Assembly: GCF_030143245.1 (NCBI RefSeq)
Contig: NZ_JARJNS010000009.1
Span: 43,672-107,671 of the forward strand
Direction: 5' to 3'
From: Rhabdaerophilum sp. SD176
GTDB taxonomy: Bacteria; Pseudomonadota; Alphaproteobacteria; Rhizobiales; Beijerinckiaceae
DNA: 64,000 nucleotides
Part shown: positions 1 to 8,894 of the stretch, in pieces
Position numbering within the stretch: position 1 is the stretch's first letter
Layout: each line of letters opens with the position of its first letter
Program-made: the position numbers and the translations under genes
The notes under the pieces: model-generated
What the model saw: the letters and a program-made list of their open reading frames with translations, nothing else
The model's database searches: none
What the model was told of the DNA's origin: nothing

Positions 1-850
1 CGACGAGCATCGCCCGTCGGCGCAGCGGCGTATAGCGTTCGATCAGATAGGCCGGCGACAGGCGGGCTTCCCGGGCGAACTGCCGTGCCCGGTCAGGATG
101 CACCGTAGCGGCTCTTGCCGCTGGCAGATCGAGATCCCGAACGAACGCCAGGCGCTCTAGCAGCAGACTGATATGGTCGGGCCTGGCGGCATCCGGCAAG
201 GTCTTGAGCCAGGAAAGGCGCGACATGCCGAGCACCCTGTCCTTGACAATCAGGGCATCGACAGCAGCGGATTGTATTTCCGAGAGTGGCACGACGAGCG
301 CCTGCATGGCGGCTTTGCGCGCGCGTGCACGACCGGCCAACCCCGCCCGCTCGATCGTCGAGAGGGCCGGCAGCAGGATATGGTTGGCACGCAGCGCTGT
401 CATAATTCCTGTCGCGATCGGCAGCTCACGATCCGTACCGCGTGCCGCTTCGGCTGCGGCATCGATCATCATCGGGATATCTCCGCGCACGGCGAGCCGA
501 AGCCCCAGAGCACTGGCCAGATCGCGGGCATGATCCGTCATGGTCTGCGCCCGCGCCGCGTAGTCGGTGAAGGCCGATGCGGGAAGATCGAGGCCCTCGG
601 AAAGAAACGAGACCAGCTCGACCGGAACGGCAAACCCACCCTGAAGCCAGCCCGCAAGCGTCACACCGGGATGACGCAGCAGAGCGAGTTGCACAGCAAC
701 GCCAAGACGGTTGGCATCGTCACGCCGGTCCCTGATTAGGGTGAGATCGGCGGCCTCGAATGTGTAGAGCCGGACCAGTTCGTCTCGCTCTTCCGGGATA
801 TGAACGAGCCTGCGGCGCTCAGCATCCGTCAGCAGTCGGTTCCTGTCCAT
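1..850 (-). CDS. tnpA: Tn3-family transposase TnpA, N-terminal part (runs off the left edge)
   Basis: Translating the minus strand from the ATG at 848-850 gives an uninterrupted 283-codon frame that leaves the window. It begins MDRNRLLTDAERRRLVHIPE and continues with the charged segment (ELVRLYTF, LIRDRRDDANRLGVAVQLAL) typical of the N-terminal DUF4158 domain of Tn3-family transposases, which binds the terminal inverted repeats. The DDE catalytic part would lie left of the window, so activity cannot be judged. It is divergent from the resolvase at 997, the usual tnpA/tnpR arrangement. The family makes cointegrates by replicative transposition. Family assignment is recognition of sequence; completeness is unknown. 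Confidence 0.85.
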   Translation of the reverse strand, partial: MDRNRLLTDAERRRLVHIPEERDELVRLYTFEAADLTLIRDRRDDANRLGVAVQLALLRHPGVTLAGWLQGGFAVPVELVSFLSEGLDLPASAFTDYAARAQTMTDHARDLASALGLRLAVRGDIPMMIDAAAEAARGTDRELPIATGIMTALRANHILLPALSTIERAGLAGRARARKAAMQALVVPLSEIQSAAVDALIVKDRVLGMSRLSWLKTLPDAARPDHISLLLERLAFVRDLDLPAARAATVHPDRARQFAREARLSPAYLIERYTPLRRRAMLV

Positions 851-996
851 TCCGGTCTCCTCGCCCGTCCACAAAAGGGCGTTCTGCGCTATGGACGGCA
901 AGACATAAAGAGACATAGTTTATGGACTGATTTGCCGATGTCGGCTGGATACGCGCAGTCGCGTCCACGGAACGGCCGGTTGGGAGACAGCAAACA
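851..996. promoter_or_regulatory. tnpA-tnpR intergenic region, presumed res site and divergent promoters
   Basis: In Tn3-type elements the resolvase acts on a res site between the divergent tnpA and tnpR genes. This 146-bp gap fits that position. It contains an inverted repeat CATAAA (904-909) / TTTATG (919-924) separated by 9 bases, which could be one resolvase-binding subsite. A GGGAGA ribosome-binding site precedes the tnpR ATG at 997. The subsite structure is inference. Confidence 0.5.
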
Positions 997-1566
997 ATGG
1001 GCGATATCCTGGGCTATGCGCGCGTCTCGACCGGCGATCAGGATATTGCCGGCCAGACCCTGCGCCTCGAACAAGCCGGTGCGATCCGGGTCTTCTCCGA
1101 TATCCGCTCCGGCAAGAGCATGGATCGCCCGGGGCTCACCGCCCTGATCGACTTTGCCCGCAAGGGCGATACACTCGCCATCGTTCGCCTCGACCGGCTG
1201 GGCCGTTCGCTCGCCGAACTCCTCTCCACCGTCGCCATGCTGAAAGAGCGGGGCATTGCCCTGCTGAGCCTTGAGGAAAAGATCGATACCTCTTCCGCCG
1301 CAGGCGAACTCGTCTTCCACGTCTTCGGCGCCATCGCGCATTTCGAGCGAAGGCTCATCTCCGAACGGACCCGTGACGGCATCGCGGCGGCAAGGGCAAA
1401 GGGCAAGCGCCCAGGCCGCCAGCCCCTCGATCAGGCCAAAGTGGATGCCGCCATGACGCTCATTGCTGCCGGCTCCTCCCCCTCGGAGGCCGCGCGTCAG
1501 CTTGGTTTGGGACGCTCGACCCTCTATCGGGAAATGCGAAGGCTCGGTATCACAAGACCGGGCTGA
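997..1566 (+). CDS. tnpR: Serine recombinase / Tn3-type resolvase TnpR
   Basis: A 189-residue small serine recombinase that would resolve transposition cointegrates. The N-terminus carries the catalytic signature GYARVSTGDQD, with Arg9 and nucleophile Ser11. RLDRLGRSLAELL and the HFERRLISERTRDGI segment (arginines of the active site and start of helix E) follow, and a C-terminal helix-turn-helix is visible in SPSEAARQLGLGRSTLYREM. Length is normal for the family. SD GGGAGA lies 9 bases before the ATG. It is divergent from tnpA. Its last 17 bases overlap the 3' end of the convergent glycosyltransferase gene. It appears intact. Confidence 0.93.
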   Translation: MGDILGYARVSTGDQDIAGQTLRLEQAGAIRVFSDIRSGKSMDRPGLTALIDFARKGDTLAIVRLDRLGRSLAELLSTVAMLKERGIALLSLEEKIDTSSAAGELVFHVFGAIAHFERRLISERTRDGIAAARAKGKRPGRQPLDQAKVDAAMTLIAAGSSPSEAARQLGLGRSTLYREMRRLGITRPG

Positions 1567-2767
1567 GCGCGGCGCTGTAAATCTCCGCCAGTTTCCGCGC
1601 GTGAGCTTGAAGGGTCGGCGGTGCAGCCCAGAAAGTCTCGTATGCCGCCTCGCCCATCTCCCTCACCTTCTCAGGCATCCGCAATTCGGTGATCGCTTGC
1701 GCGATGGAATCAACATTGGGCGAAACAACGAAGCCGTTTCTCCCATGCTGTACCCGGCCGGCAGAGCCCGCTCGGTTGGAGACGATCACCGGCACACCTG
1801 AAGACATGGCCTCGGCGATCACCAGCGGTCCGGTTTCCGGCCAGCGCGATGGCGCGACAACGGCGAGCGCATCCCGCGCCACACGATCCCTGACGGCGTG
1901 TTTGTCAAGCCACCCGGTGATTTCCGCATCGGGATCGATCTCGCGGATGCGCTCGCGCAACGGTCCGTCGCCGATGAACAGGCTCGGCATGCCGAGATGC
2001 CGTGCAGCGCTGGCGACGAGGTCCGCGCCCTTTTCTTCGGTCAGGCGGCCGCAATAGACAATCTTGCGTGCATCGCCGAACTCGCGGGCACCACGATCCT
2101 CGCACTCGATCGGGTTTTCCAGAACGAATTGCCGGGCTTCCGCTGGTAGGAAATGGCCGATGGTCCGCCGCCCAATCTCCGAGACGTGGATCGCAGTGAA
2201 GGAACCATTCCCCAACGCCTTGTCTGTAGCAACAGATCGCATCACCCGGATGGCCTTGTGAAGCGAGGTTCGGGGATCGCATGGGGCGGTGAGGCACGCC
2301 AGCGACAGCGGCCTGGCTTCACAAGGTTCCTTCTTGTCGAAACGGTACATAAGCCCGGTAGGACAGCTCAGGAAATAGTCGTGAAGTGAGATCACCAGCG
2401 GCAGGCCTGACTTCCGGATAATAGAGAACACGCTCGGTGAGAAGAATTTCGTCCATTGGTGGACATGAACCACGGTATCGGCGGCATCGAACCCGGAGAG
2501 GATCGATGCCAGCCGTGCCTTGTGATCGCTATTCCAGATGCCATCCTTCGCGGCAGCCAAAAGATTCTTACTCCAGATATCCTGTCCGCCGAGGCTGATA
2601 CGCCGGATATCGGAATGGGCATCCAGCGCCGCATCCCCGGCATCTCCCACGCCTTGAATATAGGTGACCTTATGGCCGAGCTCTGCAAGACCGATCGCCG
2701 AAGCGATCGCGACCTGCGGGGCACCACCTTCAGAGATCGCGTAATCGGCGATGATGATGACCCGCAT
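1550..2767 (-). CDS. GT4-type glycosyltransferase
   Basis: About 405 residues with a GT-B fold. The N-terminal half starts MRVIIIADYAISEGGAPQVA, a Rossmann-like acceptor domain with a glycine-rich loop. The C-terminal half has the nucleotide-sugar site: KIVYCGRLTEEKGADLV and PETGPLVIAEAMSSGVPVIV, the EX7E-type motif of GT4 retaining enzymes. Likely role is adding a sugar to a surface polysaccharide or glycolipid; donor and acceptor are unknown. The ATG at 2767 is preferred over an upstream TTG because GAGGG lies just upstream. It starts 12 bases after the beta-helix gene ends, so the two are probably cotranscribed. Its final codons lie inside the end of tnpR, suggesting transposon sequence supplied its present stop. 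Confidence 0.8.
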   Translation of the reverse strand: MRVIIIADYAISEGGAPQVAIASAIGLAELGHKVTYIQGVGDAGDAALDAHSDIRRISLGGQDIWSKNLLAAAKDGIWNSDHKARLASILSGFDAADTVVHVHQWTKFFSPSVFSIIRKSGLPLVISLHDYFLSCPTGLMYRFDKKEPCEARPLSLACLTAPCDPRTSLHKAIRVMRSVATDKALGNGSFTAIHVSEIGRRTIGHFLPAEARQFVLENPIECEDRGAREFGDARKIVYCGRLTEEKGADLVASAARHLGMPSLFIGDGPLRERIREIDPDAEITGWLDKHAVRDRVARDALAVVAPSRWPETGPLVIAEAMSSGVPVIVSNRAGSAGRVQHGRNGFVVSPNVDSIAQAITELRMPEKVREMGEAAYETFWAAPPTLQAHARKLAEIYSAALSPVL

Positions 2768-2779
2768 ACATGCCCTCAA

Positions 2780-4159
2780 TCAGTATGTTCGGTTATGGCC
2801 CACAAGCAGGTTCCCGACCTGCTGATCGGGAACATTCCCGAATTCGCTCGTTCCGACCCGTTGGAACGGACCCGCGCCAACAAGTGTAACCGGAACGACT
2901 GAACCATTCGTTGCGCCACGCACCTGATTGCCGGTGATCATGACCTGACCGGCACCGCCCGCGTTGGAATAGCCGATGCCGATGGGAGAGAAAGTCACGA
3001 GATTGCCCGTGACATTGAGGTCTTCAGTCGCAAGGTTCGTCCCTGCAACAATCCCTACACCTTCGGCTCCCTCGACGATATTGCTGGAAACCACGCAAGC
3101 CCCTTCCACCTGTATGCCCACGGCGTTGGAAATCGTCGGCACATAGCCGGGATCGTTAATCTGCCGCTTGCGGACCTGCGCGACCTGATTGCCGGTGATC
3201 GTGACACGGCGGGCTATGCCGTCTCCTCCTTGAGCAAGGTTGACGACCTTAATCCCGTCGGCGCATTCAGCGATGATGTTGCCGGTAATAGAGCCCCCGA
3301 TGGTATCGGCGCGCCCTGACCCTGTTCCCGGCGATTCAATGAAGATCGCTACTTCACGGGAATTCCAGCAATAATTGTTGGCCACAACCAGACTGCCTCC
3401 GCCGAAATAACGAACGGAAGAATAAGCGCAGTCCGAGATGAAATTTCCGATCGACCGCACCCCAACCGCCTTGAAGACAGTGATGCCGTTTCCGTTGGCT
3501 CCAGTGCCGCTGCCACTCTGAATATTCGAGATATTGTTGCCCTCGACGAGGCTTCCATCATTCTCGATGTTGGTGCGCCAGATGGCGACACCATTGTTCT
3601 GACAATTGAAAATCCGGTTCTTGGAGACATTGACCAAGGAATCGATGCTCCAGACCGCGAAGCTGCACAGCGAGAACTGGGAATTTTGAATGGTTCCGAC
3701 GCTGCCGTTCCTGACGAGGGACCCAACACGGACGGAGCGAACGAACTCACATTGCTCAATCAGGAAGCGTTGCGAATTCTCGAAGCGCACCAAGGCCGAT
3801 TCAGCATTGATCCCTGTGAAAGCAACGTTGTTTCCATCAAAAATGAGCCCGGAAAAGCGGACATCCGAAATGCCAGACACGAAAAACAGATTTTGTGCGA
3901 AGGAGCCGCTCTGGAGACGGAAAGTGACGGAACCCGGTGTTGCGTAAATCGAGCACTTGTTTCCGCCTCCCGTGCCGGCGGTAACAACAACCTGCTGGGT
4001 GTCGTAGATGCCTGGCCGCACATAGAGCGGACGGTTGTCCGTTCGGGCTTTGTCGACAGCGGCCTGGACGCTTGCGACAGTGGTCCATCCGGTGCCCGGC
4101 GATGAGGCCTGATTTACCAGGACGGTAGCATCGTCAATTGTGCGAACAAAAAGCGGCAT
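2780..4159 (-). CDS. Right-handed parallel beta-helix protein
   Basis: 459 residues. The N-terminal block includes SVQAAVDKARTDNRPLYVRPGIY, the usual entry segment of pectate-lyase-like beta-helices. It is followed by many irregular 20-25 residue coils with repeated N-x-I/V-x-N/G-N patterns such as VEGNNISNI, ITGNIIAEC, ITGNQVAQV and VTGNLVTFS. Such proteins are polysaccharide lyases, epimerases, surface proteins or phage tail spikes; nothing here fixes which. No signal peptide is evident. SD AGGAG sits 6 bases before the ATG. The companion glycosyltransferase downstream suggests a role linked to surface glycans (inference). It resembles the Rhizobiales TIGR03808-type repeat proteins, but that is only an impression. 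Confidence 0.72.
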   Translation of the reverse strand: MPLFVRTIDDATVLVNQASSPGTGWTTVASVQAAVDKARTDNRPLYVRPGIYDTQQVVVTAGTGGGNKCSIYATPGSVTFRLQSGSFAQNLFFVSGISDVRFSGLIFDGNNVAFTGINAESALVRFENSQRFLIEQCEFVRSVRVGSLVRNGSVGTIQNSQFSLCSFAVWSIDSLVNVSKNRIFNCQNNGVAIWRTNIENDGSLVEGNNISNIQSGSGTGANGNGITVFKAVGVRSIGNFISDCAYSSVRYFGGGSLVVANNYCWNSREVAIFIESPGTGSGRADTIGGSITGNIIAECADGIKVVNLAQGGDGIARRVTITGNQVAQVRKRQINDPGYVPTISNAVGIQVEGACVVSSNIVEGAEGVGIVAGTNLATEDLNVTGNLVTFSPIGIGYSNAGGAGQVMITGNQVRGATNGSVVPVTLVGAGPFQRVGTSEFGNVPDQQVGNLLVGHNRTY

Positions 4160-4627
4160 GGAGCTCTCCTGTTTCTGAAACAGGGAGACCTGATCTGAGT
4201 TTCGTGGCTGGACTGTGACAAAGTCTATTCAGCCGAGCTTGGATAGAGGCAATAGGGCAGTGAAAATAGCACAGCTTTTGTTCTTGACTCGTTCTCCCTT
4301 AGCGTTGGTTAGCGAGAAATCAGCGCTATGCCCTCATGTCCCCCTCCCGCGCGGACGGACTTTCACGAATTCTCGCATTGATACGCTTTCGAGCCAGCTG
4401 GATTTTGTCAACCGGCATGAGTGCGGCAGTGGTCTCGTCACTACGAGGCAGCTGCGCGCCGCCAGATCTGACGCTCCCCAGCGTTCAATCGTTTCCGAAA
4501 ACCGGTCATTCCGCATGACCAGAAAACCCGGGGCTATTCATATCTCAGCCCGATAGCGTTCGAAGCAAAGGCTGCGACAGCCTAAACCGGGTGTCCACAG
4601 AACCGGCAGCGGGCCACAGCGAAAGGG
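4160..4627. other. 468-bp intergenic region, no convincing gene
   Basis: Only short overlapping frames of about 60-110 codons on both strands are present, without ribosome-binding sites or recognisable motifs. TCTGACGCTC at about 4468 followed by CGAAAAC near 4496 faintly recalls Tn3 terminal repeats. The orientation and missing GGGG end make this unconvincing. The region separates the transposon-linked genes from the restriction-modification-like operon, so a mobile-element boundary here is possible but not shown. Confidence 0.4.
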
Positions 4628-5374
4628 CTAAGGGATTGTCACGTTGGCCGCAGCTATCGTGGTTGATGGTGAGGCATCGAACCATAGATGCCAAACGGTT
4701 ATGATGCCTGGATTGTTGGCCGGCGGGGATGTATGTGTATAGAGGAATGACCGGCCATGTTTCGACTGCGCTGCGTCGCAGCCGTTGACGGGATGGGCGG
4801 TAAGCCCGGTCTGTACGGCGTAGCTGGCTGCATACGCGGCCTGCGCCAGATAGGGCTGAAGGCGGGCCGAAATTTTCGTCCCATCCCGCACATAGGCAAT
4901 CATAAACGCCTCACGACCACCCCAGCCATACTGTCCGTCGAGGAAGCGGACTAGGCCCTGGCTGCAATAGAGATGCTCACCGCGGGTCGCGTCAATGATC
5001 TTGGCTTCGGCGGTTAATGGAAAGCGGGTGGCGCGGCCCGATAGATGAATCGACAAGTCTGGCCGCTTCTCCAGATGCGTGCCATTGTAGTTCAAACTCT
5101 CGGCTCCACGTACCACGCTGCTGACGAGCTGGCGCCATAGTTGATCCTCTTCGATCATGCTGTTGAGCCGCGCCACCAAGATTGAGGTGACTTCTGCCTC
5201 GTCGCCGGTCGCGACCGTGCGGGCGTGATTGGCGCGGACGTCTTGGAACGCCTGTACTATACCTTGGGCAATGATCTGGAGATAGATCTCATCAATCGCA
5301 GGCAGGGGCAAGGCAAGCCCGCGGGTGAGCTCTGCGATCTGGTCAGGGCGAGGGGAGAGTGCCAAGGAGCTCAT
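4628..5374 (-). CDS. PD-(D/E)XK nuclease-like protein of the RM-like operon
   Basis: 248 residues, start chosen at the ATG at 5372-5374 because it forms an ATGA overlap with the stop of the methylase gene. The central segment has KRPDLSIHL (Asp106) and, 17 residues on, TAEAKII (Glu123, Lys125): the D-Xn-E-X-K pattern of PD-(D/E)XK nucleases, with a possible additional acid at Glu59 or Glu61. Translational coupling to an N6-adenine methylase argues that this is the restriction partner. The C-terminal half is not recognised. It could be a DNA-binding or regulatory subunit instead, since the motif is short. Nuclease fold is inference from motif and context. Confidence 0.6.
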   Translation of the reverse strand: MSSLALSPRPDQIAELTRGLALPLPAIDEIYLQIIAQGIVQAFQDVRANHARTVATGDEAEVTSILVARLNSMIEEDQLWRQLVSSVVRGAESLNYNGTHLEKRPDLSIHLSGRATRFPLTAEAKIIDATRGEHLYCSQGLVRFLDGQYGWGGREAFMIAYVRDGTKISARLQPYLAQAAYAASYAVQTGLTAHPVNGCDAAQSKHGRSFLYTHTSPPANNPGIITVWHLWFDASPSTTIAAANVTIP

Positions 5375-8300
5375 CCGCGACGGCGCCCCTTGAGGAAGTC
5401 GAGGCGTGACCAGATAAGATGTTGAGCCAGCAGCTTCGCCTGAGTATTGCTCCAGTACCGGTTCTGGGCGAGACGGCCGACCAGCAATGCGCCACATTCG
5501 TCCTCTACCACCATCTCGGTAGCAGCTGAGACATCCGCGACTGCGAGCAGCGCTTCCCAGTCCTTTGCGACCGCAGTCGAAGCGCTCTCGCCTGTTTGCA
5601 GGACAAAGCCCATCCAGGGTGAGGTCGAATGGCTTTCGATCATACGAACGCTGAGCGACTTGCCGAAGCGGTCCGTCCAAGGCGACAGCTCGCTGTGAAG
5701 TAGCGTACAGAACTCCTTTGTGACTTCAGGCTTGGGGCGGGCTTGAGCGGCCTTCTTGTTTTCGGCAAACGGCAAATTGTAGCTGAGCGTATCCGTGATG
5801 ATCTGCAAATCGCCTGTGCTGAGACCATAGAGGCTCGCGACCCAGCGATCGACTTCGTCCCAAGCCAACGGGGACTGGTATACCGCTTCGAAGAGCTGCA
5901 TGATTTCTGCCCATCGAACTGGTCCGAGCTGACGGAAGTCTGGAACCGGGATGCGGTCGAGTGCGGCCTTTTCAATGACTTCACGCTCGAAGCCGAATTC
6001 TCCGCTGGTCGTGAGCGCCAGCCAAAGTGTGAATTTGCTGCCGAACACGAGGGCGAGGTAGCGCACCAGAATATCCGCATTCTCAAAGCCCGTTGGACAG
6101 TAGCCATAAAAAGTTTCGTTGTAGACGGCCGGCCCGACGGCAATGCCGACGCGGATTCGGCCGCGATCGGCAGGCGGCGACTTGTGGACGATCGCGATCG
6201 GTCCCTCGAACAAATTCGCGTCGCGTAGTCGGTGAACACGATCCTGCTGGAATTTCTCTAACCTACTCTCGTCGATCACCAGTCGGTCCAAGGAGGCAAC
6301 CGTGACATCGGGCAAGCCGCGAAGATGCCCGGCATCTTTGCCGGGCGGGGGGGATCCATCCTCGCGGGGACCACTGCTGTCGCGAAGCTGCTGATAGCCC
6401 TGCCCCGAACCGGCCATGCGCCCGCGATTCGATACGCCGATCGCCTCTCGCCAGAACGCTTCGACGGTAGGGAAGCCCTTGCCGCGAATGCGCTCGACCA
6501 AGCCGAGGTCGGACTTCGTCCCGCGAAATAGGATCTTCAGGATATCGGGAGTTGCGATCATGTGCTGGGTCGCAATGATCTCTGCCGCATGGGCGTCGAT
6601 GCGCATTGTACCGGCAGCGTTGAGCTCCGTCTCCAGACGAGGGCTGAGCAGCCGGAAGCCGGCACCGGCGGCGGGCACGCGGTTGGTTGCGATCAGCAGG
6701 CAAAAGGGCGCCGAGATTTCCGGCCAGACCTTAGTCTGACGCAACTCGACGCCGTTGATCACTGAGGTGATGTCGAGCGCCTGGAATAGCATCCGGCGTG
6801 CATCGGCCATGCCGTCGCCTTGCTGGAAAAGCAGGCGCGCGTGGAGCGCGAAAGCGATCTGGCCGCCCGACTTAGCCCATTCCATAGCACGCCAGACAAA
6901 AGGGATGTCGAGCCCTTCATTGGGGAGCGGCGGCGCGAGCCTTGCGCTTAAGCGCTCGCTCGCGATTGCCGAAACAGCCTTCAGAACCAGTGACCAGTCG
7001 GCAAGCTTTGTACCGGTCGACCAAGGTGGGTTGCCGACAACCACGTCGTAGCGGCCACGATGTTCGTCACCTACCAGTGGCCCGAGACTGCCTAAGCTGG
7101 AACCGGGCTCTTCGTATTCGCTCGAGACTAGGTGGAGCACCTTCCCGCGAAGATCATCGAAGCGCAGGTTGTCGACGGGCTTCGGCTCGGGGTCGAGTTC
7201 GATCGAGACGAGATAGAGCGCCAGCGCGGCGAAGCGCAACGCCTCCTCGTTGATGTCGAAGCCCGTGATCTGCTCATAGAGGATCTCGCGCAGGCGCTTT
7301 GTATCGGGCCGCTTGCCATCAGCCCGCCAACACGCCGCTACGAGTTCGCGAAAGGCGGTCAGAAGGAAAACGCCAGCGCCCGCCGCGGGATCGAGGATGC
7401 GCGCCGTCGCGCTCGATCCGTCACGTTCGAGTGCGCGCAAAGAAGCGCGGACGAGCAGATCAGCGATCGGCCGCGGCGTATAGAAACCGCCTTCCTTACG
7501 TTGTTTCTCGGGAGCGTGGCGGCGCAGGTAGAGCTCGTAGGCTTGGCTTAGGACGCCGACCGGGATGTGGGCAAAATCGAGCCCATCCCAGCGCTCCGTC
7601 CAGCCGAGGAAGAGCTGGCCCCCTTCCGCACGCATCATGATGTTGCCCAGGACGTGATAGGCGTTCGTCGGCAATGTCTCAAAGATCTGCTTCGATAGCG
7701 GTAGCAGGTCGCCGTTGAAGGTCCTGTCGAGCCAGGCGTTCGCCTTCCGCGCATTTCCTACGTTGGCAAACAGCGCGGCGGTGGTAGCGGGCGCTGCCAT
7801 ATCTTCCGGCAAGAGATTGCGGTCACCGAGGAAGCGCGCGAACAATGCTCGTCCGACTAGCGAGATTGCGTCGCCATGCCCGACGTCCATTCGGATCAAC
7901 TGATTGATCGCGTCGGTTAGGAGGTTAAGCACCACATTGGAGATCCAACCTTGCCGAGTGCGCGCCGCGCGCGGACGCCGATTTGCCAGGTGCGGGAACA
8001 CACCCCTGTTAGGCGTGCCCGAACTGCCCAGCGGCACACGGGCCTGGGCCGGGGTCTTGCGATCAAGGGCAATCGCGTAGACTTCCAGTTGGCCTGGCGC
8101 GACGATGCCAAGATACGGCGCATCGCCGCGCATCGCGAGTAGGCGGCGGAGCCGATGGATATCGTCCTCGCCCGCAATCCGGACGGCATCAACGAGGAAG
8201 ATCAGCGGGGCCTCTTGCCATTCGTACACAGCGCCCACGGTATTGAGGACTGATCCACCCTCTCGCCGTGCATTGGTCAGGGTCGCATAGGGCAGCAGTT

Positions 8301-8379
8301 CGGGAGCCTCGGCGTCAAGCAGGTGGAGTGCCTGCCGATCGGCGCCGAACGGCTCAAGCCAAGCGAGCCAATCAGTCAT
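5371..8379 (-). CDS. N6-adenine DNA methyltransferase, Eco57I/type IIG-like, restriction-modification
   Basis: 1002 residues. A roughly 290-residue N-terminal region of unknown type is followed by the methylase core: GGFYTP at 297-302, motif I DPAAGAGVF at 330-338 (SAM binding), and motif IV NPPWS at 450-454 (target adenine). The long C-terminal part, from about 640, looks like a target-recognition region (DRIPVPDF, YGLSTGD). The architecture resembles Eco57I-type methylases, but no clear N-terminal nuclease motif was seen, so the coupled 248-residue PD-(D/E)XK-like protein may cut. It follows an HTH regulator by 27 bases. Expected role: methylation of host DNA and, with its partner, restriction of foreign DNA. 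Confidence 0.85.
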   Translation of the reverse strand: MTDWLAWLEPFGADRQALHLLDAEAPELLPYATLTNARREGGSVLNTVGAVYEWQEAPLIFLVDAVRIAGEDDIHRLRRLLAMRGDAPYLGIVAPGQLEVYAIALDRKTPAQARVPLGSSGTPNRGVFPHLANRRPRAARTRQGWISNVVLNLLTDAINQLIRMDVGHGDAISLVGRALFARFLGDRNLLPEDMAAPATTAALFANVGNARKANAWLDRTFNGDLLPLSKQIFETLPTNAYHVLGNIMMRAEGGQLFLGWTERWDGLDFAHIPVGVLSQAYELYLRRHAPEKQRKEGGFYTPRPIADLLVRASLRALERDGSSATARILDPAAGAGVFLLTAFRELVAACWRADGKRPDTKRLREILYEQITGFDINEEALRFAALALYLVSIELDPEPKPVDNLRFDDLRGKVLHLVSSEYEEPGSSLGSLGPLVGDEHRGRYDVVVGNPPWSTGTKLADWSLVLKAVSAIASERLSARLAPPLPNEGLDIPFVWRAMEWAKSGGQIAFALHARLLFQQGDGMADARRMLFQALDITSVINGVELRQTKVWPEISAPFCLLIATNRVPAAGAGFRLLSPRLETELNAAGTMRIDAHAAEIIATQHMIATPDILKILFRGTKSDLGLVERIRGKGFPTVEAFWREAIGVSNRGRMAGSGQGYQQLRDSSGPREDGSPPPGKDAGHLRGLPDVTVASLDRLVIDESRLEKFQQDRVHRLRDANLFEGPIAIVHKSPPADRGRIRVGIAVGPAVYNETFYGYCPTGFENADILVRYLALVFGSKFTLWLALTTSGEFGFEREVIEKAALDRIPVPDFRQLGPVRWAEIMQLFEAVYQSPLAWDEVDRWVASLYGLSTGDLQIITDTLSYNLPFAENKKAAQARPKPEVTKEFCTLLHSELSPWTDRFGKSLSVRMIESHSTSPWMGFVLQTGESASTAVAKDWEALLAVADVSAATEMVVEDECGALLVGRLAQNRYWSNTQAKLLAQHLIWSRLDFLKGRRRG

Positions 8380-8406
8380 AGCCCGGTCCAGTACGGGTCC
8401 GCCAAC

Positions 8407-8718
8407 TCATGACTGGAGGTCCAAATTGGCTTGGCGGTCTCCACCAAACTGGCCACGCTGAGTTGCGCCGCGGGGCTTCCGGGTCGGCGCGACCTTAGCG
8501 ATCGCGCTTCGATAATCGACTGCGCACGCCGCCATCTCAGCCACTAGTACTGCGACAAGCGCGATATGTTGAGGAACGTCGCCCCGGCTGGCATAGTTGG
8601 TGATCGAGTTCGGGTTCATGCCGATGAGGTGAGCAAAACCGCGCACGCTGAAGCCTGCGCGCTCAAGTTCCCCGAGGAATTCAGTGTAAGGCATGGCCCG
8701 CTTCATCCCACACAGCAT
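8407..8718 (-). CDS. Small HTH regulator of the RM-like operon (controller-type)
   Basis: About 100 residues. The segment FSVRGFAHLIGMNPNSITNY is a helix-turn-helix resembling XRE-type proteins. The C-terminal third is basic and low in structure. The start is uncertain: ATGs at 8718, 8706 and 8694 are all possible, none with a strong ribosome-binding site. It is the first gene of the operon and sits just downstream of two inverted repeats, so autoregulation and timing of methylase and nuclease expression, as done by C proteins, is the natural reading. That is inference; the protein is longer than classic C proteins. Confidence 0.6.
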   Translation of the reverse strand: MLCGMKRAMPYTEFLGELERAGFSVRGFAHLIGMNPNSITNYASRGDVPQHIALVAVLVAEMAACAVDYRSAIAKVAPTRKPRGATQRGQFGGDRQANLDLQS

Positions 8719-8721
8719 TTA

Positions 8722-8771
8722 ATGTGCGCCTGCACATGGTTTGATGTGTTATAGCACACGAATTGATGTGT
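8722..8771. promoter_or_regulatory. Candidate operators of the RM-like operon
   Basis: Inverted repeat ATGTGC-GCCT-GCACAT at 8722-8737 and TGTG-TTATAG-CACA at 8745-8758, with centres 22 bases apart (about two helical turns). TTGATGTGT is also repeated at 8741-8749 and 8763-8771. These sites lie immediately upstream of the HTH gene. The two-site arrangement matches what controller proteins use to switch from activation to repression. Binding is inferred. Confidence 0.55.
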
Positions 8772-8894
8772 GCAATATGTTACTATTCCGTTGCGGGGGC
8801 AGTCACCTTGCGACGTTTTAGAGGTATCTGCCAAAGTCCGCTCTACCCATTTGCGTTCTTAACAACAGACAAGCAGCTATCGGCCCCAGAGCTG

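Noticed and set aside
4460..4505. Tn3-like terminal repeat (TCTGACGCTC ... CGAAAAC)
   Set aside because: Lacks the GGGG outer end, has altered spacing and points the wrong way for the transposase at the left edge.
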